DNA of 37,879 nt from Psychrobacter sp. UBA3483 (lineage in GTDB: Bacteria > Pseudomonadota > Gammaproteobacteria > Pseudomonadales > Moraxellaceae), in the NCBI RefSeq assembly GCF_002377905.1, contig NZ_DFQS01000040.1, positions 1 through 37,879 on the forward strand, in the 5' to 3' direction. A program made the translations under genes and the position numbers. Within the stretch, counting starts at the first letter, position 1, and the number at the start of each line of letters is the position of its first letter. Under the pieces are notes generated by a model. That model was not told the origin of the DNA. It saw only the letters and a list, made by a program, of their open reading frames with translations, and did not search any database. Positions 25,717 through 34,791 of this stretch are shown one piece after another.

Positions 25717-28700
25717 ATGAGCTTCAACGAAGATACCCGCGTCAAAATTCCCACAATCCTTCACTTGATGAAGCTAGGCTATCAGTACTTATCGCTTAAA
25801 GATGCCCAATGGGATATCGATACCAACATTTTCCCTGAGCTGTTTCATGATGCCATGATGCGAATAAATAAGGGTATTAAAGACGATGAGGTCAAACGTC
25901 TATTCGAAGATGTGAAGTTGCTCTTAGACAATGAAGATTTAGGCAAGGCTTTTTTTGACAAGCTATCTGAGCGTTCAGGTACGAAGCTAATTGACTTCGA
26001 AGACTTTGACAACAATAGCTTTCACGTAGTAACTGAGCTGACTTGCAAAAACGGCGATGAAGAATTCCGTCCGGACATCACCTTGCTCATTAACGGTATG
26101 CCATTAGTGTTTATAGAGGTCAAAAAGCCGCATAATCGAGAAGGTATTATCGCTGAGAGAAATCGTATCAATACACGATTTGAGAATCCTAAATTCAAAC
26201 GGTTCGTTAATATCACGCAGTTTATGATTTTTTCAAACAATATGGAATATGTGGATGGCGATCCTGAACCATTGAGAGGGGCGTTTTATGCCAGCTCTTC
26301 TTACCACAAACCGATATTCAACTATTTCCGTGAAGAAGAGACGTTTAACTACACGGCATTACTAAAACCAATTACTGAAGCTGATGAGCTTAGAGTACTG
26401 AAGGATAACAACTTAGAAGTTATTCGAAATAGTTCAGAGTTTCAAACCAATAAGCAGCCAGAACGTCCTACCAATAGCATCTGTACCTCTTTAATCAGTC
26501 GTGAGCGATTAGCATTTGTTTTACGTTATGCGCTGGTTTATGTGAACGAGACTAAAGGGCTAGAAAAGCATATCATGCGTTACCCGCAGATGTTTGCGAC
26601 TAAGGCGATTGGTAATAAACTTGATGAAGGTATTAGAAAAGGCATTATTTGGCATACACAAGGCAGCGGTAAAACTGCCTTGGCTTTTTATAATGTGCGC
26701 TTTCTAACAGACTATTTTCAAAAGCAACGAATAACACCTAAGTTTTATTTCATCGTTGATAGATTAGACTTACTACAACAAGCACAGCGTGAGTTTACAG
26801 CGCGTGGTTTAAGAGTTCGAACCGTTGACTCCAGAGATGATTTTGCCCGTGATATTAAGGCAACCAAAGCCATTCACAATGATGCAGGTGTACCTGAAAT
26901 CACAGTGGTCAATATTCACAAATTTAAAGACGATCCTGACGTTGCTTCAACGAAGGACTATAACGTAGATATCCAGCGAATATACTTTTTAGATGAAGTG
27001 CATCGTAGCTATAACCCTAAAGGCAGTTTCTTAGCGAACCTAAAAGAATCGGATCCTAATGCTATTAAAATCGGTTTAACAGGTACGCCGCTATTGGGTG
27101 ATGACTACAATTCAAGAGCGTTGTTTGGTGATTATATTCATAAGTACTATTACAATGCCTCTATTGCTGATGGCTATACTCTGCGACTGATAAGAGAGGA
27201 GATATCTACTAGCTATAAACTGATCCTACAAGAAGCACTTGCTAAAGCTAAGGTGTTGGTAGGCGATGTTAAGCGTGAGGATATATATGCTCATTCTTGC
27301 TTTGTTGAGCCGATGCTTGAATACATTGTGTCAGATTTTGAAAAAAGTCGTGGGGCGCTAAATGATGCAAGTATAGGCGGCATGGTTATTTGTGATAGCG
27401 CACCGCAAGCCAAGCATATGTTTGAGCTGTTTAATAAACTCTATGCTCAAGACGAAGCGGCTACTGACAATCAAGCGTCGGACTCGAACGTTAAAACATT
27501 AGCAGAGATTCGTCATGAAGAAATAAAAGTCAAATCTGCTCAACTGATTTTGCACGATGTTGGTACTAAAGAAGAGCGTAAGGACTGGGTAGAAGATTTT
27601 AAAGCTGGAAAGATAGACCTTTTATTTGTGTACAACATGCTACTGACTGGCTTTGATGCCAAGCGTTTGAAGAAGCTATACCTTGGACGTATGGTTCGTG
27701 CACACAATCTCTTGCAAGCGCTCACTCGTGTGAACCGTACTTATAAAGATTTTAGATATGGCTATGTGGTTGACTTTGCGGATATTAGTGCGGAGTTCGA
27801 TGCGACTAACAAAGCCTATTTCGAAGAGCTGCAATCAGAGTTTGGCGATGAAATGGAAAGCTACTCACACCTGTTTAAATCGCACGAAGAGATACAGCAG
27901 GAAATCGAGCATGTTAAGGATGTACTGTTTCTTTACGAGACGGATAACATGGAGGTATTCAGCGATCAGATTAGCCAAATTCAAGATAGAGAAACGGTAC
28001 TGAGCCTTAAAAAAGTGCTTGCTGATGCTAGAAGTCTATATAATCTGGTTCGGCTCCAAGGCGACTATAAATTCTTAGAGGAACTTGATTTCAATAAGTT
28101 AAACGTTCTTTACCGTGAGACCAGTCATCATCTTGATTTATTAAACACCAAGCAAAATCTAGAGCAGGGTATAGGCACGAGTAATTTACTTAACCAAGCC
28201 TTAGAAGATGTGATATTTAAGTTTACTAAAATAGGCGAAGAAGAACTGGTACTGGCCGATGAGCTAAAAAGTACCCTACGTAAAACCCGTGAAGCGATGG
28301 CAAGCAATTTTGATCAGAAAGATCCTGAATTTGTCAGCCTAAAAGAAGAGCTTGAGCGTATCTTCAAAAAAAGAAAGCTTAGCGAAGTCTCACAAGAGCA
28401 GATGAATGCAAATATTGAAGAGCTCACTAAAATTCATAAACGCATAAAAGAGCTCAACCGTACGAATGAGCAAATGCGGCAGAAATACAAAGGTGATGCT
28501 AAATATGCTCGAATACATAAACGGTTAACTGAGCCTCAGCACACGGATATAAACAGTTCCGAACGTACCATACATGAAGCACTAATGGCTGTAAAAAACG
28601 ACGCGGATGAGAAGGTACTTAACAGTAGTCAGATCATCGATAACGAAAGCTACTTTGAGGGGCAAATGATGCCTATCGTCATTAAACGATTTATGAAGGA

Positions 28701-28800
28701 TCACAAAATCAAATTAAAACCTGACAGCTCACGCTACATCAATAAGCTGGTTGTCTCAGAATACATCAATGAATATAACGTTGGAGCAAGATCATGGTAG
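25717..28800 (+). CDS. hsdR: type I restriction enzyme, motor/nuclease subunit HsdR
   Basis: 1027 residues. The N-terminal nuclease has the PD-ExK motif P119-D120 and E134-V-K136 (FIEVKKP). The helicase motor has Walker A QGSGKT with Lys319, a DEVH box (426-429) within YFLDEVHRSYNP, and LTGTPL. A C-terminal helical part binds the methylase core. HsdR translocates DNA with ATP and cuts far from the recognition site when that site is unmethylated. Length is close to the IC-type EcoR124 subunit (about 1040). No motif is broken. It overlaps hsdM by seven bases. Confidence 0.96.
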   Translation: MSFNEDTRVKIPTILHLMKLGYQYLSLKDAQWDIDTNIFPELFHDAMMRINKGIKDDEVKRLFEDVKLLLDNEDLGKAFFDKLSERSGTKLIDFEDFDNNSFHVVTELTCKNGDEEFRPDITLLINGMPLVFIEVKKPHNREGIIAERNRINTRFENPKFKRFVNITQFMIFSNNMEYVDGDPEPLRGAFYASSSYHKPIFNYFREEETFNYTALLKPITEADELRVLKDNNLEVIRNSSEFQTNKQPERPTNSICTSLISRERLAFVLRYALVYVNETKGLEKHIMRYPQMFATKAIGNKLDEGIRKGIIWHTQGSGKTALAFYNVRFLTDYFQKQRITPKFYFIVDRLDLLQQAQREFTARGLRVRTVDSRDDFARDIKATKAIHNDAGVPEITVVNIHKFKDDPDVASTKDYNVDIQRIYFLDEVHRSYNPKGSFLANLKESDPNAIKIGLTGTPLLGDDYNSRALFGDYIHKYYYNASIADGYTLRLIREEISTSYKLILQEALAKAKVLVGDVKREDIYAHSCFVEPMLEYIVSDFEKSRGALNDASIGGMVICDSAPQAKHMFELFNKLYAQDEAATDNQASDSNVKTLAEIRHEEIKVKSAQLILHDVGTKEERKDWVEDFKAGKIDLLFVYNMLLTGFDAKRLKKLYLGRMVRAHNLLQALTRVNRTYKDFRYGYVVDFADISAEFDATNKAYFEELQSEFGDEMESYSHLFKSHEEIQQEIEHVKDVLFLYETDNMEVFSDQISQIQDRETVLSLKKVLADARSLYNLVRLQGDYKFLEELDFNKLNVLYRETSHHLDLLNTKQNLEQGIGTSNLLNQALEDVIFKFTKIGEEELVLADELKSTLRKTREAMASNFDQKDPEFVSLKEELERIFKKRKLSEVSQEQMNANIEELTKIHKRIKELNRTNEQMRQKYKGDAKYARIHKRLTEPQHTDINSSERTIHEALMAVKNDADEKVLNSSQIIDNESYFEGQMMPIVIKRFMKDHKIKLKPDSSRYINKLVVSEYINEYNVGARSW

Positions 28801-30428
28801 AGCTTGAATTTAAAGCTAAAACCCAAGAGTTAATCGATAGTTTAAAAAGTATTTGTGCCAATTATGGTCTAGGTAATGACGGTAACGAGTTTAAAATTAT
28901 TACCCAAATATTCTTATACAAGTTTCTAAACGATAAGTTTGCTTATGAAGCTAAAAAAATAGATGAAGATATCGCTAAGGCCGACAATTGGGAAAAAGCG
29001 CTTAGTGATATGAGTGCAGAAGACTATGAAATGCTACAGCTACAGATGAGCGCAGATACTGCTCGTTTGGAGCCTCAGCACTTTATCAGCTATCTATTTA
29101 GCCAGAGTAACGCGCCTGACTTTGCTAAGCTATTTGATGACACGCTGATTGATATCGCGATTAAGAACAATGACATCTTTGCAGTAAAAACAGATGGCGG
29201 TGCAAAGGTCGTGCTGTTTGATCGTCTCAGTCAATACATCGCTGATGAGTCTAAGCGTGATGACTTTTGCCGTGCGGTGATTAATAAGCTGATTGAATTT
29301 AGCTTTGAGCGTATTTTTGACCAAAAGTTTGATTTTTATGCGGGTATTTTTGAGTATTTAATTAAAGACTACAACAGCAACTCAGGCGGTAAATACGCCG
29401 AGTATTTCACCCCACATGCAGTCGCTCGCATTATGGCTGAGATATTGGTGCCACAAGCAGAGCGTGGTAAGGTGAGGGATGTTACCTGTTATGATCCTTC
29501 AGCAGGTTCAGGCACGCTATTAATGAACGTTGCCCATGCCATCGGTGAAGACCGTTGTATCATTTATACGCAAGATATTTCACAAAAATCATCGAATCTA
29601 TTGCGCTTAAATTTAATTTTAAATAACTTAGTACATTCGATACCTAATGTGATTCAAGGCAATACGATTCAGCATCCGTATCATAAAGACGGTGAGACGC
29701 TTAAGAAGTTTGACTATATCGTCTCCAATCCACCGTTTAAGCTCGACTTTAGTGACTATCGAGATGCGCTAGATAGCAAAGACAACAAAGAGCGTTTCTT
29801 TGCGGGTATTCCAAAGATCAAGCCGAAAAGTGCAGATAAGATGGAGATATATCAGCTTTTTTTACAACATATCATCGCGTCACTTAAAAAAGGTGGTAAG
29901 GCGGCAGTGGTTGTACCTACTGGTTTTATCACCGCACAGTCGGGTATTGATAAAAAAATACGTGAAAAGCTAGTCGACGAAAAAATGCTCGCCGGTGTGG
30001 TTTCTATGCCATCAAATATCTTTGCTACTACAGGGACAAACGTGTCAATCGTGTTTATCGATGACAGCAATGATGGCGATGTCGTATTAGTTGATGCATC
30101 TAATTTAGGCAAGAAGGTCAAAGAAGGGAAAACCCAAAAGACGGTCTTGAGTGCTAAGGAAGAGCAACAGATTGTTGATGTGTTTAATAGCAAAGAGCAA
30201 GTCGATGATTTGTCCGTAGCGGTAAGCTATGCTGATATAAAGAAAAAAAATTATAGCCTGAGTGCTGGTCAGTATTTTGAAGTAAAAATGGAATATGTCG
30301 ATATTACTGCTGAGCAGTTTGCTGAAAAGATGCAAGGCTTTACTGATAATTTAGATAGCTTATATGAAAATTCTCATAAGCTAGAATTAGAGGTAAAAAA
30401 GCAATTAGAAGGATTGAAGTATGAGTAA
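28794..30428 (+). CDS. hsdM: type I N6-adenine methyltransferase subunit HsdM
   Basis: 544 residues. The N-terminal helical HsdM domain (about 1-165) is followed by the N6-adenine methyltransferase fold: SAM motif DPSAGSGT (234-241) and catalytic NPPF (312-315). It methylates adenines in the site chosen by HsdS and is needed for both modification and cleavage. Its C-terminal helices contact HsdS. The ATG overlaps the end of hsdR, and the gene overlaps hsdS by eight bases, giving coupled translation of the three subunits. Confidence 0.97.
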   Translation: MVELEFKAKTQELIDSLKSICANYGLGNDGNEFKIITQIFLYKFLNDKFAYEAKKIDEDIAKADNWEKALSDMSAEDYEMLQLQMSADTARLEPQHFISYLFSQSNAPDFAKLFDDTLIDIAIKNNDIFAVKTDGGAKVVLFDRLSQYIADESKRDDFCRAVINKLIEFSFERIFDQKFDFYAGIFEYLIKDYNSNSGGKYAEYFTPHAVARIMAEILVPQAERGKVRDVTCYDPSAGSGTLLMNVAHAIGEDRCIIYTQDISQKSSNLLRLNLILNNLVHSIPNVIQGNTIQHPYHKDGETLKKFDYIVSNPPFKLDFSDYRDALDSKDNKERFFAGIPKIKPKSADKMEIYQLFLQHIIASLKKGGKAAVVVPTGFITAQSGIDKKIREKLVDEKMLAGVVSMPSNIFATTGTNVSIVFIDDSNDGDVVLVDASNLGKKVKEGKTQKTVLSAKEEQQIVDVFNSKEQVDDLSVAVSYADIKKKNYSLSAGQYFEVKMEYVDITAEQFAEKMQGFTDNLDSLYENSHKLELEVKKQLEGLKYE

Positions 30429-31674
30429 CCAGCTTACAACCTTGGCGCATAGTAAAGTTGAGTTTATAGATGGGGATCGTGGCAAAAACTATCCAAATAA
30501 GTCGCAGTTACTAACTAGTGGATATTGTGTGTTTCTTAACACTAGTAATGTTAGGAAAGGATGGTTTGATTTTAGTAAAGTTGAGTTTATTGATGAAGTC
30601 AAAGATAAAGAGCTTAGAAAAGGTAAGGTTAAGAATAACGATCTTATACTTACTACTAGAGGAACAGTTGGTAATGTTGCTTTAATAACCGAAGATATAC
30701 CATTTGAAAACATTAGAATTAACTCTGGCATGGTAATTGTTAGAACTACTACTAGTACGCTCAATCCATATTTTTTATTACTATTTTTTCGATCAAATTT
30801 GTTTGAAAAACAGTGTTTATCACATGGATCGGGAAGTGCTCAACCTCAATTACCAATTTCAGCTTTAAAGTATATTTCTTTACCTGATTTAGATATCAAA
30901 TATCAGGAAAAAATTGTCTCTACTATACGAGCTTTAGATAAAAAAATTGAAATTAACAACCAAATTAATGCTGAGCTAGAAGCGATAGTAAAGACGCTAT
31001 ATGACTACTGGTTTGTACAGTTTGATTTCCCTAATGCAGACGGTAAGCCTTATAAGTCGACTGGCGGTAAGGTAGTTTATAACGAGGTGTTGAAGCGTGA
31101 AATACCTGAGGGGTGGAAGGATTCAACATTATGGAATATTGCAATATATTATAATGGTTTAGCTATGCAGAAATATCGTGCTACAGGCGATGAATATTTA
31201 CCTGTAATCAAGATTCGTGAAATGAATAATGGTATTAGTTCCGACACAGAAAAAGCAAAAGTCGATATACCTAAAGCTGCTGTTATTGAAGATGGGGATT
31301 TATTATTCTCATGGTCAGCCACATTAGATGTGAAAATTTGGTCAGAAGGCAAAGGTGCGTTAAATCAACACATTTTTAAAGTGACTTCAGATACTTATCC
31401 TCAGAGCTTTTATTATTTTGAGCTTATGAACTATCTAAGTCACTTCAAGATGATGGCTGATTTGCGAAAGACCACTATGGGTCATATTACTTTAGAACAT
31501 TTAAAACAAGCTAATATTGTGCTACCTCCAATCGAGCTAATTGAAAAGCTCGATGAAAAATTAAAGCCTATCTTTGAGCATATCTTGGTTTTGAAGAAAG
31601 AGAGTAACAGTTTGGTTAAGCTTAGAGACTGGCTACTACCGATGTTGATGAATGGTCAGGTGACAGTTACTTAA
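30421..31674 (+). CDS. hsdS: type I specificity subunit HsdS
   Basis: 417 residues that select the DNA target. Two target-recognition domains (about 1-155 and 235-385) are each followed by a conserved helical spacer: IRALDKKIEINNQINAELEAIVKTLYDYWF in the middle and LKKESNSLVKLRDWLLPMLMNGQV at the end. The first domain carries DGDRGKNYP and LILTTRGTVGNVAL, common in one HsdS subgroup. The recognition sequence cannot be read from the protein. A near-perfect in-frame repeat (SKVEFID twice) lies in the first domain. Overlaps hsdM. Confidence 0.95.
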   Translation: MSNQLTTLAHSKVEFIDGDRGKNYPNKSQLLTSGYCVFLNTSNVRKGWFDFSKVEFIDEVKDKELRKGKVKNNDLILTTRGTVGNVALITEDIPFENIRINSGMVIVRTTTSTLNPYFLLLFFRSNLFEKQCLSHGSGSAQPQLPISALKYISLPDLDIKYQEKIVSTIRALDKKIEINNQINAELEAIVKTLYDYWFVQFDFPNADGKPYKSTGGKVVYNEVLKREIPEGWKDSTLWNIAIYYNGLAMQKYRATGDEYLPVIKIREMNNGISSDTEKAKVDIPKAAVIEDGDLLFSWSATLDVKIWSEGKGALNQHIFKVTSDTYPQSFYYFELMNYLSHFKMMADLRKTTMGHITLEHLKQANIVLPPIELIEKLDEKLKPIFEHILVLKKESNSLVKLRDWLLPMLMNGQVTVT

Positions 31675-31716
31675 TGAATAATAATTTCTTTTAAAATAAT
31701 AGTCAGGAAGGTTGTT

Positions 31717-32148
31717 ATGGAACTTGTAGCAAATATTTGGCCTATCGTAGATCAAATGACTGGTGTCGTTCAGCGTTTTTTATTTAGAGCTTATGCTTTA
31801 AACGCCACCGATCAAGAGATAAGTACGGTTCTTACAACGCTTGCTCGTTCTGACTATCGAACGGCACAGCTTGTAAAAATACCCGATAACTATGAGCTTA
31901 TCTCTGAGCATGGCACTATGCCTGGGGCTGTAGAAGTCGCTATGTTTAACCAATATATGCACAGCATTTTAGAGGATACGTTAATAGCTACTGAAAAATC
32001 CTTTGCTAATATGGATAACTATGGAATAGGCATAGATGGTCCGCTAATCCCTGAAGCCTTGAAATTTCCAGCAGAGCCGTACCTTGTGACCACTTATCTA
32101 ATAGAGCTACCTAGTGGTGAGTTGATACCGCATATAAACGCAGGTTAG
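31717..32148 (+). CDS. hypothetical protein after hsdS
   Basis: 143 residues, no family recognised. No signal peptide or membrane segment; mixed helix and strand with an end LVTTYLIELPSGELIPHINAG. It starts 42 bases after hsdS with a strong ribosome binding site (AGGAAGG) and no terminator between, so it is probably transcribed with the hsd operon. A role as accessory to the restriction system is only suggested by position. Confidence 0.65.
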   Translation: MELVANIWPIVDQMTGVVQRFLFRAYALNATDQEISTVLTTLARSDYRTAQLVKIPDNYELISEHGTMPGAVEVAMFNQYMHSILEDTLIATEKSFANMDNYGIGIDGPLIPEALKFPAEPYLVTTYLIELPSGELIPHINAG

Positions 32149-32253
32149 CTGGGCTGAAAAACGTTTAATTGGGCTTAGGTGCTAGAGCTTGTCTGTGCTG
32201 ATGAATGGCAAGGTGGGGGTTAGGTAATAAAAATTATATATAGGAATTAATTG

Positions 32254-33192
32254 ATGATAGAGGAATCATGGTTCAATCGCAGCCATCAAGACGCAATCTA
32301 TAATAAGTATGAAAACTATTATCGGTTATTTGAAGCGTTATTGCATCCAGATGGTCATGAGGTTTTGAGCTACGAGCTAAAGAATAAGTCATTTTCAGCA
32401 TATGAGCTTGAGCTAATACTGATGCTACGCCAAGTATTTATTGTGGATATAAAACAAGATGGCTACTTATTAGATTTACTAGAAGGCTTTAATCAATTAG
32501 CGGAATGGTTTAAACATTCTGACCAAGCTATCGCTGACTGTGACTACCTATTCGTTCAAGCATGTATCGCATTTATACATGAGCAGATTACTTATCACTT
32601 TTCTGAGGATGACCTAGACGCAACGACTCAGGATAACTTACTTGCTTTAGCTAGATTTTCTGTAGATATTGCTGAGTTCTATGCGAATAGAAGTACAGGC
32701 TATAAAGATATTCGACTTTCATCTGATAAACAGTATGAGTATATAGAGGAACGGGATCAAAACTTATATGAACTTCTATACTCGTTAAGTAGCTTATCTG
32801 CCAACACTAAAGATAAGCTGATTAGTGAAATTATCAGTACTATTAAAAAAGAATATCTTCAACAGCCACCGCTGGATGACGATGGGTTTGCTAACCTTCA
32901 TGAGTATTTAGGTTATATAAATTACCATGGTGGTGATCATTTTTTGTACCAGATGGCAATTGATGAACTGGATAATGACATTCATTGTGAATTATATCAT
33001 TTGCCCTTACCTGATATGGTCAAGATTCTTGAGGATGACGTATATGACATTTTCTTTGACGCAGATATGAAAGATATCAGTGACTTGAAGGAGTTCAGAA
33101 GCGGTTTAGCAAATAGTGATCAATTTGAACAATTGCTACGAGAAATAAAAAAAGAGTTTATGCGCGGTGTGCCTGAGTATTTTCCTGAATGA
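32254..33192 (+). CDS. strongly acidic hypothetical protein
   Basis: 312 residues from the ATG at 32254; TAGGA eight bases upstream favours it over the in-frame TTG at 32251. The protein is helical and rich in Asp and Glu throughout, for example YHFSEDDLDATTQD and ILEDDVYDIFFDADMKD. There is no signal peptide, and no known catalytic motif is visible. Such acidity can mark a DNA mimic or a partner of a nucleic-acid-binding protein, but nothing proves this here. It lies on the same strand as hsdRMS, about 100 bases after the 143-residue gene, and ends before a bidirectional terminator. Confidence 0.65.
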   Translation: MIEESWFNRSHQDAIYNKYENYYRLFEALLHPDGHEVLSYELKNKSFSAYELELILMLRQVFIVDIKQDGYLLDLLEGFNQLAEWFKHSDQAIADCDYLFVQACIAFIHEQITYHFSEDDLDATTQDNLLALARFSVDIAEFYANRSTGYKDIRLSSDKQYEYIEERDQNLYELLYSLSSLSANTKDKLISEIISTIKKEYLQQPPLDDDGFANLHEYLGYINYHGGDHFLYQMAIDELDNDIHCELYHLPLPDMVKILEDDVYDIFFDADMKDISDLKEFRSGLANSDQFEQLLREIKKEFMRGVPEYFPE

Positions 33193-33232
33193 CTGGCTCA
33201 AGAAAAACCTAGCTAATAGTTGTTTGCGTCAT

Positions 33233-33269
33233 AAAAAAGCCCTTTAGCTATTTGCTAGGGGGCTTTTTT
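33233..33269. terminator. bidirectional terminator
   Basis: AAAAAAGCCC...TAGC, short loop, GCTA...GGGCTTTTTT, with small mismatches inside the stem. It separates the rightward hsd-linked genes from the leftward membrane-protein gene and has T-runs on both strands. Confidence 0.85.
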
Positions 33270-33270
33270 G

Positions 33271-34302
33271 CTAATCATTACTGCGATCTTCTGAATCGTC
33301 AAATTTTATATCTTCTTCAATATTATCTACACTTATGATTACAGCATCTTTTACTTGATCTAGCTTCATTTTAGCTTTGACCTTTAAGGTAGCTGGGTGT
33401 AAACCCCATTCTGCGCTTCCTAAGCGTTGCAAATGCTGATTATCAAGTGTGCTGTCTTCAAGGGAGGCTGTAATTTCTCTACCAGTATCAAGGTTTCGAA
33501 TCTTGACTTTACGCTCTAATGTACTAGTGGAATTTACTGATAGTAGTCTATAACGTCCGTCTAATCTTACTACTTCCCATCCTGTTCTGGGCTGCCTAGT
33601 CAGCTCTTCAGCATTTTCACCAGTTATTTCTGTTAAATTATTAATGTTAATTTCATCAGCATATCTAGTGCTTCTCACAAGTCTATTTCGTGTCTCATCA
33701 GATTGCACATAAATTACTTTTGCCTTTTCATTGTTCGTAGCAACCTTTTCAAGGACATCGACCATTCGTTTATTATTATCAGATAGGGAGTCCACTAAAT
33801 GTTTCTGAGTTTCTGAGTCTATCTCTTTCTCCGCAATTGCTCGTTTTTTGTCCATCCAGCTCTTCCAAGCTGAATGCCCAAAATAAGTTACAATAAAGAA
33901 AACGAAAAGAAGCATTGCTTGAGTTGAGCTCATTTTGCCCACCGTTTCATTAACGAACCCCATAAATAAAGCATTTATATCAATATCTAAGTTAGTCGAC
34001 CCTTCAGTGATAACTACCTGAATCTCAAGATGTTTTTTTTGCGCTATAGTCAATCTACTTATGTTTTTATCATTATATACTGCTAAAGCAAAAGCTTCAT
34101 ATAACGATTGTTGTAAATCTATGATTCCTTTCATAACGCTAGGGGTAATACTGTTGTGAAATTTCTCACCTGTTAAATGAATGCGGAATACATCCCACCC
34201 TTCAACTCGTATGTTGTCTGGATTAATCAACTCAGGATGCTCTAGGTAACTCTCGAAAAAGCTTATAGCATCTAACTCGTTTGAAATGGTTATTCGATTC
34301 AA
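33271..34302 (-). CDS. membrane-anchored hypothetical protein
   Basis: 343 residues, no named family recognised. The first 125 residues form a soluble domain with a helical segment ITPSVMKGIIDLQQSLYEAFALAVYN and a strand region LEIQVVITEGSTNLDIDI. One membrane helix spans about 128-145 (AMLLFVFFIVTYFGHSAW), followed by a charged coiled coil (147-200) and a C-terminal strand-rich domain (about 210-330) around WEVVRLDGRYRLLSV. The start appears to be TTG at 34302, with AAGGG nine bases upstream; no ATG occurs in frame before residue 57. It is a lone gene beside a restriction system and a broken Schlafen-type gene, so a defence role is plausible but unproved. Confidence 0.7.
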   Translation of the reverse strand: MNRITISNELDAISFFESYLEHPELINPDNIRVEGWDVFRIHLTGEKFHNSITPSVMKGIIDLQQSLYEAFALAVYNDKNISRLTIAQKKHLEIQVVITEGSTNLDIDINALFMGFVNETVGKMSSTQAMLLFVFFIVTYFGHSAWKSWMDKKRAIAEKEIDSETQKHLVDSLSDNNKRMVDVLEKVATNNEKAKVIYVQSDETRNRLVRSTRYADEININNLTEITGENAEELTRQPRTGWEVVRLDGRYRLLSVNSTSTLERKVKIRNLDTGREITASLEDSTLDNQHLQRLGSAEWGLHPATLKVKAKMKLDQVKDAVIISVDNIEEDIKFDDSEDRSND

Positions 34303-34499
34303 AACAGAAGCCCTTAGTTAATTAGTTGTAGAAAAACATATGCCTAGTTTATACTAAATGGCAAAGCACATGAAAAAATCTTGCTTCTGATCATATACCT
34401 ACGATCTAGCCTCTGTGGCTCTTCTCAAATGTGTTACTTTACTCATTCCTCTTTTCAACTAGCTATCTATGATGCTTTACTATTGCTAATCATTACCAA
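34303..34499. other. spacer upstream of the membrane-protein gene
   Basis: AT-rich sequence with the ribosome binding site of the leftward TTG-start gene; no gene recognised. An in-frame TGA just upstream blocks the AlbA_2 remnant from extending further left. Confidence 0.4.
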
Positions 34500-34741
34500 A
34501 GCCTTATCCTAAGCATTGCTCAGCAGCCAACTGAGCAAGCATGGCTTGAATTTAAGCATAAACTTCATAATGCTGATGAGATTGGCAAGCGCAGATATCT
34601 GCGCTTGCCAATGGCGCTTGTTTGGTTGACAAGAAGTAATGATAAACATCGTAAAAACAAGGTGTGTAATCTATTAAAAAAATGCGCTGAGATGGTTCAG
34701 TCATTTCTGAGGGTTGGTCTTGGTCTCTTCCAAATATCTAA
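34500..34741 (+). pseudogene. remnant of an AlbA_2/Schlafen-domain gene
   Basis: Frame 1 reads IAQQPTEQAWLEFKHKLHNADEIGKR, the opening of AlbA_2 (Schlafen-type) proteins. It then shifts by two bases at 34593-34594 into ISALANGACLVDKK and meets a stop at 34637. Further on, DKHRKNKVCNLLKK followed (after a one-base loss in an A-run near 34676-34682) by KMR-stop-DGS looks like the C-terminal end of the same family. The centre, normally some hundreds of codons, is gone. The gene is dead: frameshifts, stops, internal deletion and no clear start. These proteins often belong to phage-defence or mobile regions. Confidence 0.6.
34581..34612. repeat. perfect 32-base palindrome
   Basis: From ATTGGCAAGCGCAGAT to its exact reverse complement ending GCCAAT, with no spacer. 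It lies exactly at the frameshift of the AlbA_2 remnant and could extrude as a cruciform. Confidence 0.95.
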
Positions 34742-34743
34742 GG

Positions 34744-34781
34744 ATAGCTAAAAACAGCTAAGCCTAGCTAGATTTAGCTAT
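34744..34781 (-). terminator. hairpin between the AlbA_2 remnant and the next leftward gene
   Basis: ATAGCTAAA (34744-34752) pairs with TTTAGCTAT (34773-34781); inside, AGCTA pairs with TAGCT. It lies just past the stop of the leftward 153-residue gene and may be its terminator, although no T-run follows directly. Confidence 0.4.
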
Positions 34782-34791
34782 TTAAAATGTT

